A DNA stretch of 64,000 bases from an uncultured Candidatus Melainabacteria bacterium (GTDB taxonomy: Bacteria; Cyanobacteriota; Vampirovibrionia; Gastranaerophilales; Gastranaerophilaceae), in the NCBI GenBank assembly GCA_934718275.1, contig CAKUZD010000001.1, forward strand, positions 276,087 to 340,086, read 5' to 3'. Of the stretch, positions 51,443 through 60,442 are shown piece by piece. Each line of letters begins with the position of its first letter. The stretch's first letter is position 1. Under the pieces are notes generated by a model. That model worked only from the letters and a program-made list of their open reading frames with translations. It ran no database searches and had not been told where the DNA came from. Made by a program: the position numbers and the translations under genes.

Positions 51443-52462
51443 TTAATCAACTTTACCTCTTAATTGACCACAAGCAGCATCAATATCAGCTCCACGCTCT
51501 AAACGAACAGTAACCTTTTTACCTGCTTGCTCCAATAAAGATTTAAAACGCATTATAGAATTTCCTGAAGGTTTTTGGTAATCATTTTTTTCCGTTGGAT
51601 TATAAGGAATTAGATTAATATTACACTTTAAATCATGCAAATATTCAACAAGCTCTTTTGCACTTTGTAAAGTGTCATTTAAATCTTTTATTAATAAATA
51701 TTCTATTGTAATTCTACGTCCTGTCTTTTCAATATATGATTTTAATGCCTTCTTTAATTCAGGCATAGGATATTTATTTTCAATCTGCATTAACTGTTTT
51801 CTTATTTCATGGTTTGGAGCATGCAAGGATATTGCTAAAGTAGACTGCATATCAAGTTCTGCAAGCTTCTTTATCCCCGGAATTATTCCGGATGTAGAAA
51901 CAGTCAAACGTCTTGCCCCTATTTGGAAATTCTCATTAAACATTTCCATAGCCCTTAAAACGTTATCAAGATTTAATAAAGGTTCACCTTGCCCCATAAA
52001 AACAACATTAGTAACCTTTAAACCTGTATCCCGCTGTATTGTCAAAACTTGTTCAATAATTTCTTTGTAAGAAAGATTTCTTATAAAACCACGTTTGCCG
52101 GTAGCACAAAACGAACAATTAACAGCACAACCAACTTGTGAACTTACGCAAGCCGTTAAGTTTGCTCGATTATCAAATCGCATTAATACCGTCTCGACAC
52201 ATTCACCATCAGGATACTCCAATAAATATTTTAATGTTCCGTCAGAGCTTTCTTGCTTAACTTTTATTTTTATATTAGAAACTTCTGCAACTTCTTTCAA
52301 TTGTTCTCGAAATTTTACAGACAAATCTGTCATATCATCAATATTTTTAACAGATTTTAAATAAATCCAATTATGAATCTGTCTCGCACGAAATTTTGAT
52401 GCACCCAAACTATCTGTAATTTTTTGTATTTCTTCTAAATTTAATCCTGAAAGTACTTGCAT
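51443..52462 (-). CDS. rlmN: Dual-specificity 23S rRNA/tRNA adenine-C2 methyltransferase RlmN
   Basis: Radical SAM enzyme, methylates A2503 of 23S rRNA and A37 of tRNAs. 339 residues. Cluster motif CAVNCSFCATGKRGF (Cx3Cx2C), GQGEPLLNLDNV, VSTSGIIPGI, LAISLHAP, ITIEYLLIKDLND and the C-terminal Cys in DIDAACGQLRG-like GADIDAACGQL. Head-to-tail 8 bp from the upstream YkgJ-type gene; convergent with the prepilin with a 2-bp gap. Confidence 0.97.
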   Translation of the reverse strand: MQVLSGLNLEEIQKITDSLGASKFRARQIHNWIYLKSVKNIDDMTDLSVKFREQLKEVAEVSNIKIKVKQESSDGTLKYLLEYPDGECVETVLMRFDNRANLTACVSSQVGCAVNCSFCATGKRGFIRNLSYKEIIEQVLTIQRDTGLKVTNVVFMGQGEPLLNLDNVLRAMEMFNENFQIGARRLTVSTSGIIPGIKKLAELDMQSTLAISLHAPNHEIRKQLMQIENKYPMPELKKALKSYIEKTGRRITIEYLLIKDLNDTLQSAKELVEYLHDLKCNINLIPYNPTEKNDYQKPSGNSIMRFKSLLEQAGKKVTVRLERGADIDAACGQLRGKVD

Positions 52463-52470
52463 AATTTCCT

Positions 52471-53163
52471 CTACTTTAAATTTTCACTTTGAGCCAATTT
52501 GATTTTTTGTTTATAATAATCAATTATTTCAACCATTGCATGAAGCATCATAGCTATTGGTTCAACCTGTTGTCTCCATTCATAAAAGCCACAAGATTTT
52601 GGTAAAATACATAAAGGATTATCCGGAAAATCTCGACATATTTGGGGTCTGTTTTCATAATCAGAACAACGCCTACAATCATTTAATTTTGGACAATGAT
52701 AAAAATAAACATCATCATCAATTGTATCATCCAAAAGTTTAATGTATTCCGGATAAACCTGTTCAGCTTCTTTCTTTGAATTATAAGGCACAAAAATTGA
52801 CAGAAACTGTGTTGCAAAATTATCACCATTTGCAGCTTTTTTTTTTAATTCTTTTGGAGAAAACTCTGAACATGCAAGATTACAACAAGTTGCACAACCT
52901 TTACAATGATAATTTTCACGCAATTTTAATATCTCTTGCCATTTACGGTAAATTTCATGCGATATATCATTTTCAAACATATCTAAAACTGCAATTTGCC
53001 ATTGACCGCCTTTTGAATTTTGCTCATAAAAATCAAAAATATCACCACTGAAATCCTTAGGTCGAATTTCTTCAACCCTACTTAGTATAGCATCAGATGA
53101 TTTCATAAAAATCTCACGATACATAGTTTTCATTTTATTCACAGTACGTTCTAAATCACTCAT
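52471..53163 (-). CDS. YkgJ/UPF0153-type cysteine-cluster protein (paralogue)
   Basis: 230 residues. Cluster CKGCATCCNLAC, then SPKELKKKAANGDNFATQF, IFVPYNS, YHCPKLNDCRRCSDYE, RPQICRDFP and KSCGFYEW. Same order of motifs as the gene at 21469, with a 90-residue N-terminal extension. Putative metal-binding; function unknown. Precedes rlmN in the same unit. Confidence 0.85.
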   Translation of the reverse strand: MSDLERTVNKMKTMYREIFMKSSDAILSRVEEIRPKDFSGDIFDFYEQNSKGGQWQIAVLDMFENDISHEIYRKWQEILKLRENYHCKGCATCCNLACSEFSPKELKKKAANGDNFATQFLSIFVPYNSKKEAEQVYPEYIKLLDDTIDDDVYFYHCPKLNDCRRCSDYENRPQICRDFPDNPLCILPKSCGFYEWRQQVEPIAMMLHAMVEIIDYYKQKIKLAQSENLK

Positions 53164-53190
53164 TTTATAAATCTACCGTATCATCGAAAA

Positions 53191-54195
53191 CTATGAAATA
53201 TCCCATCTTCCGCAAGTACCACCCCAACGGGCAATTATATTTCCTTTTATGTCTTTAATCTTTTCAACATGGTGAATATCTTCCCCACCTTCAACAATTG
53301 TAATAACCTCACAATTATTTGAGCAACCTGTACAATCACAAGTAATAGAATGGAAATTCATTTCTCCAACTTCCCATCCCTTGAAAGTTGTTTTAGCATC
53401 TGTATACTGATGATTTTCCATAGCCAACAATGCTGCACCTATAGCCCCCATAGTTTGATGATGATCAGGAACAATAACTTTATGTCCCAAAGCTTCTTCA
53501 AACGCTTTAACCATACCAGAGTTTGTAGCTACACCACCTTGGAAAGAAAATACCGGCAACAATTCTTTACCCAAAGCCAAGTTAGCAAGATAATTACGTA
53601 CAAGAGCTTGACAAAGACCATATAATAAATCTTCTACAGGATAACCAAGTTGCTGTTTATGGATTAAGTCACTTTCTGCAAAAACACCACAACGCCCTGC
53701 GATTCGAGCAGGATTTTCAGACTTCAACGCAGTATCACCAAATTCTTCAATTGGAACATTCAATCTTTGAGCTTGGTGATCCAAAAAGCTACCGGTACCT
53801 GCCGCACACACTGTATTCATAGCAAAATCAGTAACAATTCCGTCTCTTAAAATTATAATTTTACTATCTTGTCCACCAATTTCCAAAATTGTTTGAACTC
53901 CAGGAACATTAATACTTGCAGCAACAGCGTGAGCAGTAATTTCATTTTTAATAATATCAGCTCCAACTAAAGCTCCTGCCAAATTTCTGCCGGAACCGGT
54001 CGTTCCTACACCCATTACATCATAATCAGTAATTCTTTTTGCAAAAAGTTCATTCAAACCTCTCTGAACTGCCATAACAGGTTTTCCTGCAGTTCTGAGC
54101 ATATAACTATCAACATACTTCCCTTTTTCATCAACAAGAGCAAGCTTTGTCGTAACTGAACCGACATCTATCCCTAAATATACTGTTAAACTCAT
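53191..54195 (-). CDS. BadF/BcrA/HgdC-type ATPase, 2-hydroxyacyl-CoA dehydratase activator-like
   Basis: 334 residues. ASKHA ATPase: YLGIDVGSVTTKLALVD, GVGTTGSGR, LEIGGQDSKI, VCAAGTGSFLDHQA and GRCGVFAESDLI, the last two holding the cysteines for the [4Fe-4S] cluster bridging two subunits. A C-terminal extension has CDCTGCSNNCEV. Usually linked to dehydratase subunits or fused to DUF2229-like parts; neither is adjacent here. Stand-alone activator or component of an orphan reductase. Confidence 0.88.
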   Translation of the reverse strand: MSLTVYLGIDVGSVTTKLALVDEKGKYVDSYMLRTAGKPVMAVQRGLNELFAKRITDYDVMGVGTTGSGRNLAGALVGADIIKNEITAHAVAASINVPGVQTILEIGGQDSKIIILRDGIVTDFAMNTVCAAGTGSFLDHQAQRLNVPIEEFGDTALKSENPARIAGRCGVFAESDLIHKQQLGYPVEDLLYGLCQALVRNYLANLALGKELLPVFSFQGGVATNSGMVKAFEEALGHKVIVPDHHQTMGAIGAALLAMENHQYTDAKTTFKGWEVGEMNFHSITCDCTGCSNNCEVITIVEGGEDIHHVEKIKDIKGNIIARWGGTCGRWDIS

Positions 54196-54285
54196 ATTTT
54201 CTACTTCCTTTTATAATTTATATTCTTTAATCTTAGTTTAGCACAAACAAAATAAAATATTGTCCAAAGTTTTTAGAATAAAAAT

Positions 54286-54318
54286 AAATCAACCCCACTT
54301 AAAAAGTGAGGTTGATTT
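54286..54318 (-). terminator. Intrinsic terminator after hppA
   Basis: On the minus strand AAATCAACCTCACTT pairs with AAGTGGGGTTGATTT (one U-G pair) and is followed by ATTTTTATT. Confidence 0.85.
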
Positions 54319-54348
54319 TATATGAGATATACTCATTTCCCTATTTTA

Positions 54349-56772
54349 TTATTTATTTGACGGTATTCTCATAGCATAGAATGAACGAACTACGAACACC
54401 AATGCCACTACTAAGAAAACCCATCCTGCAATTGGAGCAATATTTCTGAAACTTTCAGAAATAGCAATTTCCATCGCAAGAAGCCCAAACAACGTTGTAA
54501 ATTTGATGATTGGGTTCATCGCAACTGAAGAAGTATCTTTGAACGGATCACCAACTGTATCACCTACAACTGTTGCTTCATGAAGCGGAGTCCCTTTTTC
54601 TTGCAAATCAACTTCAACAATTTTCTTTGCATTATCCCAACAACCGCCGGCATTAGCCATAAATACAGCTTGGAACAAACCAAATACGGCAATTGCAATC
54701 AAGTAGCTTACAAAGAATGCTACAGGTGCGGATGTTGAGCAAGACGGTGCTGACAAACAAGCGAATGCCAAAGCAAATGCAAACAATGCAATAAAGATAT
54801 TTACCATACCTTTTTGTGCATATTGCGTACAAATTTTTACAACTTCTTTTGAATTTGCAACATTTGCACTTCTTGATGATTCGTCATCTAATTTAATGTT
54901 ATCTTTGATGTATTCGGTTGCAGAATATGCACCTGTCGTAACAGCTTGCATAGATGCTCCTGAGAACCAATAAATAACAGCACCACCTGATAAGAAACCA
55001 AGTAATGTATATGGATTTAACATATTTAAAATCATTTCAGGTTCAATACCCAAAGTAGATTTAATAACCAAGATTAATGAGAAAATCATAGTAGTAGCAC
55101 CTACAACCGCAGTACCTATTAATACAGGCTTTGAAGTTGCTTTAAATGTATTACCGGCACCATCATTTTCTTCCAAATATTTCTTAGCATTTTCAAAATC
55201 AGGTTTAAAACCATATTCTTTTTCGATTTCTTCACTAACATTAGGAATATCTTCAATCAAAGATAATTCATAAACAGATTGAGCGTTATCAGTAACAGGG
55301 CCATAAGAATCTACCGCAATAGTAACAGGTCCCATACCCAAGAAGCCAAATGCTACCAAACCAAATGCAAATACTGACGGATAAATCATAACTGCATCCG
55401 GAATGTGTAGTGATGCTACATAAGCAATTCCCATCAATAGTACGATAACCATACCAATCCAAAATGCTGACATATTACCGGAAACAATACCTGAAAGGAT
55501 TGTCAAAGAAGCTCCTCCTTCACGAGAAGCAGTAACAACTTCTTCTGTGTGTTTTGCTTTTGGAGAAGTAAATATTTTAGTAAATTCAGGAATCAAAGCA
55601 GCACCCAAAGTACCACAAGAAATGATTGCTGAAAGAACTAACCATAGTTTATTACCCATATCGGCCAACAACCAATGGCTTACACCAAATGTCATAACAA
55701 TTGACAAAATTGATGTCAACCAAACAAGGTTAGTTAATGGTTTTTCAAAATCAAATTTATCTGTCTTTGCAGCATAAATTTTATCAGCAACGCCATTAAT
55801 CCAATATGCAACTACAGAAGTTACAATCATTAAAAATCTCATTACAAAAATCCAAGTCAACAATTGAACTTGGTTTTCTTTACCGACAACAGCTAACAAA
55901 ATAAATGAAACAAGAGCAACACCTGTTACACCGTAAGTTTCAAAACCGTCTGCTGTAGGGCCGACAGAATCTCCGGCATTATCACCTGTACAATCTGCAA
56001 TAACACCAGGGTTTCTTGGATCATCTTCTTTAATACCGAATTGAATTTTCATCAAATCAGAACCGATGTCTGCAATCTTTGTAAAAATACCACCTGCAAC
56101 ACGAAGCGCAGAAGCACCTAAAGATTCACCGATAGCAAAACCGATAAAGCAAGCACCTGCGATTTCACCCGGTACGAATAACAAAATTGTCAACATCAAA
56201 ATAAGTTCAACTGATACAAGACAAACACCAATTGACATACCTGCTTTCAAAGGAATATTCAAGATATTCAAAGGGTTTCCTTTTAAAGAAACGAAAGCAG
56301 TTCTGGCATTAGCTAAAGTATTCATTCTAATACCAAACCAAGCAACAGCATAAGAACCCAAAATTCCAATAACTGACCAAGCAAGAATAATCAAAACATG
56401 AGTTAAAGGCATGTGTTGCAAATATCCGAAGTAGAAAGCGATACAAAGACCAATTAATACTTCTAATACAAACAAAAATTTACCTTGTTGAATAAGGTAA
56501 GTTTTACAAGTTTCAAAAATTGTGTTTCCAACTTCAGCCATAGACGCGTGAACATCCAATTTTTTAATTCTGAAGAATTCGACAAATCCAAATATCAAGC
56601 CAACAACAGAAATCGCAATACCGGTCAATAATAAATTAAAACTTCCGGAGCTTGCATCCTTGATACTCGGAACAACTAAATCTGCTTCACTCGCAAGAGC
56701 AGGTGAAACACCCATTAGCACAGTAGCAAATAGCGCCATCAATGCTTTTGGAGAAGTCAACTTTTTAATCAT
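54349..56772 (-). CDS. hppA: Membrane-bound ion-pumping pyrophosphatase, long divergent form
   Basis: Couples PPi hydrolysis to H+ (or Na+) export. 807 residues versus about 680-720 for most. Probable cleaved or anchor N-terminus (MIKKLTSPKALM...SPALA), then about 16 TM helices. Substrate-site motifs DIGSDLMKIQFGIKEDDPRNPGV (given as positions about 230-252) and DNAGDSVGPTADGFETYG differ from the common GADLVGKVE and DNVGDCAGMAADLFE forms, marking a separate subfamily. DNAKKIVE and GDTVGDPFKDTSSVAMNP are conserved. Ion specificity not decided here. Confidence 0.92.
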   Translation of the reverse strand: MIKKLTSPKALMALFATVLMGVSPALASEADLVVPSIKDASSGSFNLLLTGIAISVVGLIFGFVEFFRIKKLDVHASMAEVGNTIFETCKTYLIQQGKFLFVLEVLIGLCIAFYFGYLQHMPLTHVLIILAWSVIGILGSYAVAWFGIRMNTLANARTAFVSLKGNPLNILNIPLKAGMSIGVCLVSVELILMLTILLFVPGEIAGACFIGFAIGESLGASALRVAGGIFTKIADIGSDLMKIQFGIKEDDPRNPGVIADCTGDNAGDSVGPTADGFETYGVTGVALVSFILLAVVGKENQVQLLTWIFVMRFLMIVTSVVAYWINGVADKIYAAKTDKFDFEKPLTNLVWLTSILSIVMTFGVSHWLLADMGNKLWLVLSAIISCGTLGAALIPEFTKIFTSPKAKHTEEVVTASREGGASLTILSGIVSGNMSAFWIGMVIVLLMGIAYVASLHIPDAVMIYPSVFAFGLVAFGFLGMGPVTIAVDSYGPVTDNAQSVYELSLIEDIPNVSEEIEKEYGFKPDFENAKKYLEENDGAGNTFKATSKPVLIGTAVVGATTMIFSLILVIKSTLGIEPEMILNMLNPYTLLGFLSGGAVIYWFSGASMQAVTTGAYSATEYIKDNIKLDDESSRSANVANSKEVVKICTQYAQKGMVNIFIALFAFALAFACLSAPSCSTSAPVAFFVSYLIAIAVFGLFQAVFMANAGGCWDNAKKIVEVDLQEKGTPLHEATVVGDTVGDPFKDTSSVAMNPIIKFTTLFGLLAMEIAISESFRNIAPIAGWVFLVVALVFVVRSFYAMRIPSNK

Positions 56773-56897
56773 AATCTCTCCTTTTTTTATACAAGTTGTC
56801 CTACTATTAATTACTTAATAACAAACGCATTATAAAACAAATTATAATATTAAACAATACCACAAAAATATTAATAAAAAACTTTCAAATTAAGATT

Positions 56898-57377
56898 TTA
56901 TTTACCTATTCCTAAAAAAGTTTTTAATTTCTTTGTTACATTTTTACATTTTTTTGCAATATTGCCATAGCCTAATTCTAACAAAACAAATCCCCTTGTA
57001 ATAAGGCTTTTAGGTCTCACACCATCAGCAACAACAGCTCCATTACTTGCCAATACTATTCTTTTATCAATCGTTTTTTTATATTTTTGTTCTTTCAATG
57101 CATGCTTAAATAAATTAAACTGCTTTTTCAAAGCATTATTTTGTCTCATTTTTTGATTAAATCGTTCAATAATTTGAGTTACATTTACACCATTCATACT
57201 ATTTAACTGAGAATAAAAAGAAACAAGAGCAACGCCTTGAGCATCATTCTTATTGGCTAATTTTAGAAATTCTCTTGCCGCATTCCCAGCCTGAGGAACA
57301 TCGTCTCTTAACTCTTTAATAGTCCTTGCGGCCCAATAATTATAAGCATTTACTGAATTAACTTTAAAATTTTTCAT
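56898..57377 (-). CDS. Small basic protein, unknown
   Basis: 159 residues, strongly basic, helical: ARTIKELRDDVPQAGNAARE, VSFYSQLNSMNGVNVTQI, and a Lys-rich tail with CKNVTKKLKTFLGIGK. No signal peptide or family recognised. A weak ribosome site AAAGG lies before the ATG. Stands alone between hppA and the exported protein at 57480. Confidence 0.65.
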   Translation of the reverse strand: MKNFKVNSVNAYNYWAARTIKELRDDVPQAGNAAREFLKLANKNDAQGVALVSFYSQLNSMNGVNVTQIIERFNQKMRQNNALKKQFNLFKHALKEQKYKKTIDKRIVLASNGAVVADGVRPKSLITRGFVLLELGYGNIAKKCKNVTKKLKTFLGIGK

Positions 57378-57479
57378 ACATATACCTTTATACTTTCTAC
57401 ATATCCTAAACTTGCAAAAAGCGTAAATATAAAATTTTGCGAAAACAGCAAGATTTCATTAAGAAAAATTACGCAATTA

Positions 57480-58379
57480 TTACAAGTACACATCTTCTAA
57501 CAATTTAATTTCAAATTCGGCACCTGCCGGAATAGATATCCTTGAACCTTTTGCCCAAATGGCAAAAATTGGAGAACCGGCAAAATTGACAGCATAAACA
57601 ACTGCTCCAAAAATAGTAGGTATAGGGGCTATTATTATACCAACCGGATTATCTGCTAGTTTTGCAGATGTTCTTCGAGTTTTTTTATAGAAGTTTTCAC
57701 CTTTATCTACTTGTTTTGAAACTCCTTTTATATAGCCTCTTTTACCTTTAATATTATTCAAAAATACTTTTTTCAAATTAGCTTTGGTAATTTTTGCATG
57801 AACACTTTTTGTTGAGCCATTTACAACCATTCCATCAACCAATAAAACAATTAAACCTCCATTACCTGCATATTGAGGGAGGTGAGAATTTTCAACAACT
57901 GCAGTAAATTTAGTACCTTCATTAATGGTTATGTATCTTTGCGTAACAGGTTTTATTGATGTAAAAGAAACTCTTGTTCCTTCTTTTTGATAATCAGATA
58001 TCATACAATTGGATCTAATTCTGAACTTTGTTCCCTTTTTAATCCTAATTGCAGTCGATTTATCAAATTTGTAATCATTATCCATTTTTTTGATAACAAG
58101 TTGAGGTTTAGTTGTTTGCGTAACAGGATGAGTCTTTGGAACAGATGAAATTGGATTATTTGAAGTTGTTGGAGTCTTGGACCCTGTTGCCTGAGATTGA
58201 TTAGGTGCCGTTTTGGGTAAAGCCGGCAGATTTTGTTCTAACGCTGAAGGATTGTAATTTTTTCGAATTTCTTCATCAACAGATGTATCTAACTCAAAAG
58301 CAAAAGACTTGGTGGTCAATAAAAGTAATAAGAAAATAAAAAAATATATACTAGTCCGTTTTTTCAAAATTTTCCTCAC
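57480..58379 (-). CDS. Exported protein with Pro/Thr linker and beta module, unknown
   Basis: 299 residues. Sec signal peptide (to KSFAFE, about 28), Pro/Thr/Gln-rich linker (to about 95), then beta-rich domain: IRIKKGTKFRIRSNC, KEGTRVSFTSI, ITINEGTKFTAVVEN and MVVNGSTKSVHAKI, a hydrophobic patch and a C-terminal KGSRISIPAGAEFEI. The GT-strand pattern parallels the 1047-1883 protein. It overlaps the upstream membrane protein gene by 29 bp. Confidence 0.75.
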   Translation of the reverse strand: MRKILKKRTSIYFFIFLLLLLTTKSFAFELDTSVDEEIRKNYNPSALEQNLPALPKTAPNQSQATGSKTPTTSNNPISSVPKTHPVTQTTKPQLVIKKMDNDYKFDKSTAIRIKKGTKFRIRSNCMISDYQKEGTRVSFTSIKPVTQRYITINEGTKFTAVVENSHLPQYAGNGGLIVLLVDGMVVNGSTKSVHAKITKANLKKVFLNNIKGKRGYIKGVSKQVDKGENFYKKTRRTSAKLADNPVGIIIAPIPTIFGAVVYAVNFAGSPIFAIWAKGSRISIPAGAEFEIKLLEDVYL

Positions 58380-58944
58380 ATTTTTGCATCATTAAATTGT
58401 ATATTTGCTTAAGGTCTGTACCTGTACCGGCAAACGACAATGTAAAATCAAAACCTGATAAAGATTTGTTTGCACTGAATAAATATTTAGCAAAAAAAGA
58501 ATAATGACTTAATATTTTATCAACTCTATATTTATTTTTTAAGCTAAATCCTATAAACTGAGTTTTTGAAACTGTTAACAATTCTAATTCTTTAATTTCA
58601 TCCCATTTCACCCAAAAGCCCGTTTTTGAATAATTATTCGCACAATAAAAACCTTCTTTCGTTGCCGCAAAAATTATTTTTGGAGATATTAAAGCCCTCA
58701 CCGAAAAAGGAAAACAACCAACTCCAAAAAAAATAAGTAAAACAACTCCTAAAATCATATAAGCAAGCGGGTTTCCAAAACAAGCACGTGAACCTGGGGT
58801 GCAAACGCCAGAAAAATAATCTGCAAACCAACAGAAAGTAATACCAATAAGAACAAAAAGAAAACAACCCAAACATTGAATCAAAACAAAAATTCGCTTT
58901 TGTTTTATTTCACAAATCAAATTATTTGAGTCAATCTTCTTCAC
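58351..58944 (-). CDS. Two-TM membrane protein, STM3941-like (tentative)
   Basis: 197 residues. TM helices near 18-45 (FVLIQCLGCFLFVLIGITFC) and 62-85, followed by a PH-like cytoplasmic domain: KEGFYCANNYSKTGFWVKWDEIKELELL and IGFSLKNKYRVDKIL. This order matches uncharacterised STM3941-type proteins, by memory only. RBS AAAGG (GGTAAGAAG). Coupled by overlap to the exported protein downstream. Confidence 0.68.
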   Translation of the reverse strand: MKKIDSNNLICEIKQKRIFVLIQCLGCFLFVLIGITFCWFADYFSGVCTPGSRACFGNPLAYMILGVVLLIFFGVGCFPFSVRALISPKIIFAATKEGFYCANNYSKTGFWVKWDEIKELELLTVSKTQFIGFSLKNKYRVDKILSHYSFFAKYLFSANKSLSGFDFTLSFAGTGTDLKQIYNLMMQKCEENFEKTD

Positions 58945-58964
58945 TTCTTACCTTTCACAATCAG

Positions 58965-60335
58965 TTATTTTAACAACTCATTAATTGCCTTTGCTGCTTT
59001 CTTTCCTGCTCCCATAGCATTAATTGCATTAGAAGCACCAACGGGAGCAACGTCACCGCCGGCATAAACTGTAGGGATATTCGTACATCTTGTTTCTCCG
59101 TCAACTACAATGTAGCCTTTTTTATCTGTAACAATATCCATTCCTTCAGCTTGAGCCGAACGTTGAATAATCGGGTTTGGTCCTGTACCTAATGCCACAA
59201 TTACAGTATCCAAATCCATTAGTTCTGTTTTTCCCGTAGAAACAGGTCTGCACCTACCGGATTCATCAGGTTCGCCAAGTTCCATAACTTCAAGTTCTAC
59301 ACCTTTTACATAGCCGTTTTCACCCAAAATTTCTTTTGGAGCATATAAAAACTTAAATACAACACCTTCTTCTTTTGCGTGCCTAATTTCTTCTAACCTT
59401 GCAGGTAATTCTTTTTCTGTTCTACGATAGATAATATAAACTTCTTCAAAACCAACTCTTACTGCAGTCCTTGCTGCATCCATAGCTACATTTCCACCTC
59501 CGAATATTGCAGCTTTTTTACCAACTCTTAAAGGTGTTGTACTATTTTCTTGTCCTGCATGCATAAGATTTACACGAGTTAAAAATTCATTTGCAGAGAA
59601 AACTCCATTCAAATTTTCACCTGCAACATTTAACATTTTAGGTAAACCTGCCCCCGAACAAATAAATATTGCATCAAAACCATCTTCTTTTAACTGTTCA
59701 AGAGTTATTGATTTACCGACAACTACATTTTTATGGAATATTACACCCATTTTTTCAAGGTTATTAATCTCTTTATCTAAAATTGTTCTCGGAAGTCTGA
59801 ATGGAGGAATACCATATCTTAAAACTCCTCCAAGCTCATGTAACGCTTCAAAAACTTCAACATCATGACCTGCTTTTCTCAAGTCACAAGCTGCAGTCAT
59901 ACCTGCACACCCGGAACCTATCACTGCAACTTTTTTACCGGAAGGTTTAATCTCCGGCATTTCCGCCTTTGTATTATCTCCAACATATCTTTCTAAGGCT
60001 CCGATTGCTACTGCTTCTCCCTTTATCCCAAGAATACATTGACCCTCACATTGTCTTTCCTGAGGACAAACCCTACCACAAACCGATGGTAACATACTGG
60101 TTTGACGAATAATTTCTCCGGCCTTATCAAGATTACCTTCTTTTATAGCTTGAATAAAATCAGGAATTTGAATATTTACGGGACACCCTTGAACACATCT
60201 TGGATTTTTACAATGCAAACATCTAGAAGCTTCTAATTTTACTTGTTCATCCGTTAAATTGCTCTCAACAGGCTCAAAATTATGCCTTCTTTGTATTTTA
60301 TCCTGTTCTTTAACATGTTGTCTTTCTATAGCCAT
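58965..60335 (-). CDS. gltD: NADPH glutamate synthase small-subunit-like oxidoreductase
   Basis: 456 residues. N-terminal Fe-S domain CLHCKNPRCVQGCPVNIQ and VCGRVCPQERQCEGQCILG; FAD motif VAVIGSGCAGMTAACDLRKAG; NADPH motif AAIFGGGNVAMDAARTAVR; C-terminal VYAGGDVAP. The same architecture serves as GltD, homotetrameric GltA, or NfnB/SudA-type transhydrogenase subunit. No large GltB subunit is adjacent, which leaves those alternatives open. RBS AAGGTGG. Confidence 0.87.
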   Translation of the reverse strand: MAIERQHVKEQDKIQRRHNFEPVESNLTDEQVKLEASRCLHCKNPRCVQGCPVNIQIPDFIQAIKEGNLDKAGEIIRQTSMLPSVCGRVCPQERQCEGQCILGIKGEAVAIGALERYVGDNTKAEMPEIKPSGKKVAVIGSGCAGMTAACDLRKAGHDVEVFEALHELGGVLRYGIPPFRLPRTILDKEINNLEKMGVIFHKNVVVGKSITLEQLKEDGFDAIFICSGAGLPKMLNVAGENLNGVFSANEFLTRVNLMHAGQENSTTPLRVGKKAAIFGGGNVAMDAARTAVRVGFEEVYIIYRRTEKELPARLEEIRHAKEEGVVFKFLYAPKEILGENGYVKGVELEVMELGEPDESGRCRPVSTGKTELMDLDTVIVALGTGPNPIIQRSAQAEGMDIVTDKKGYIVVDGETRCTNIPTVYAGGDVAPVGASNAINAMGAGKKAAKAINELLK

Positions 60336-60442
60336 ATTACCACCTTCTTATTTAAAACTTTTCATAACCATATTTTACTTTAAAAAACATTTAGTGCAAA
60401 TAAATCAAAAAAAGTTAATAATTCATTGTAATTAAGGCTTTC

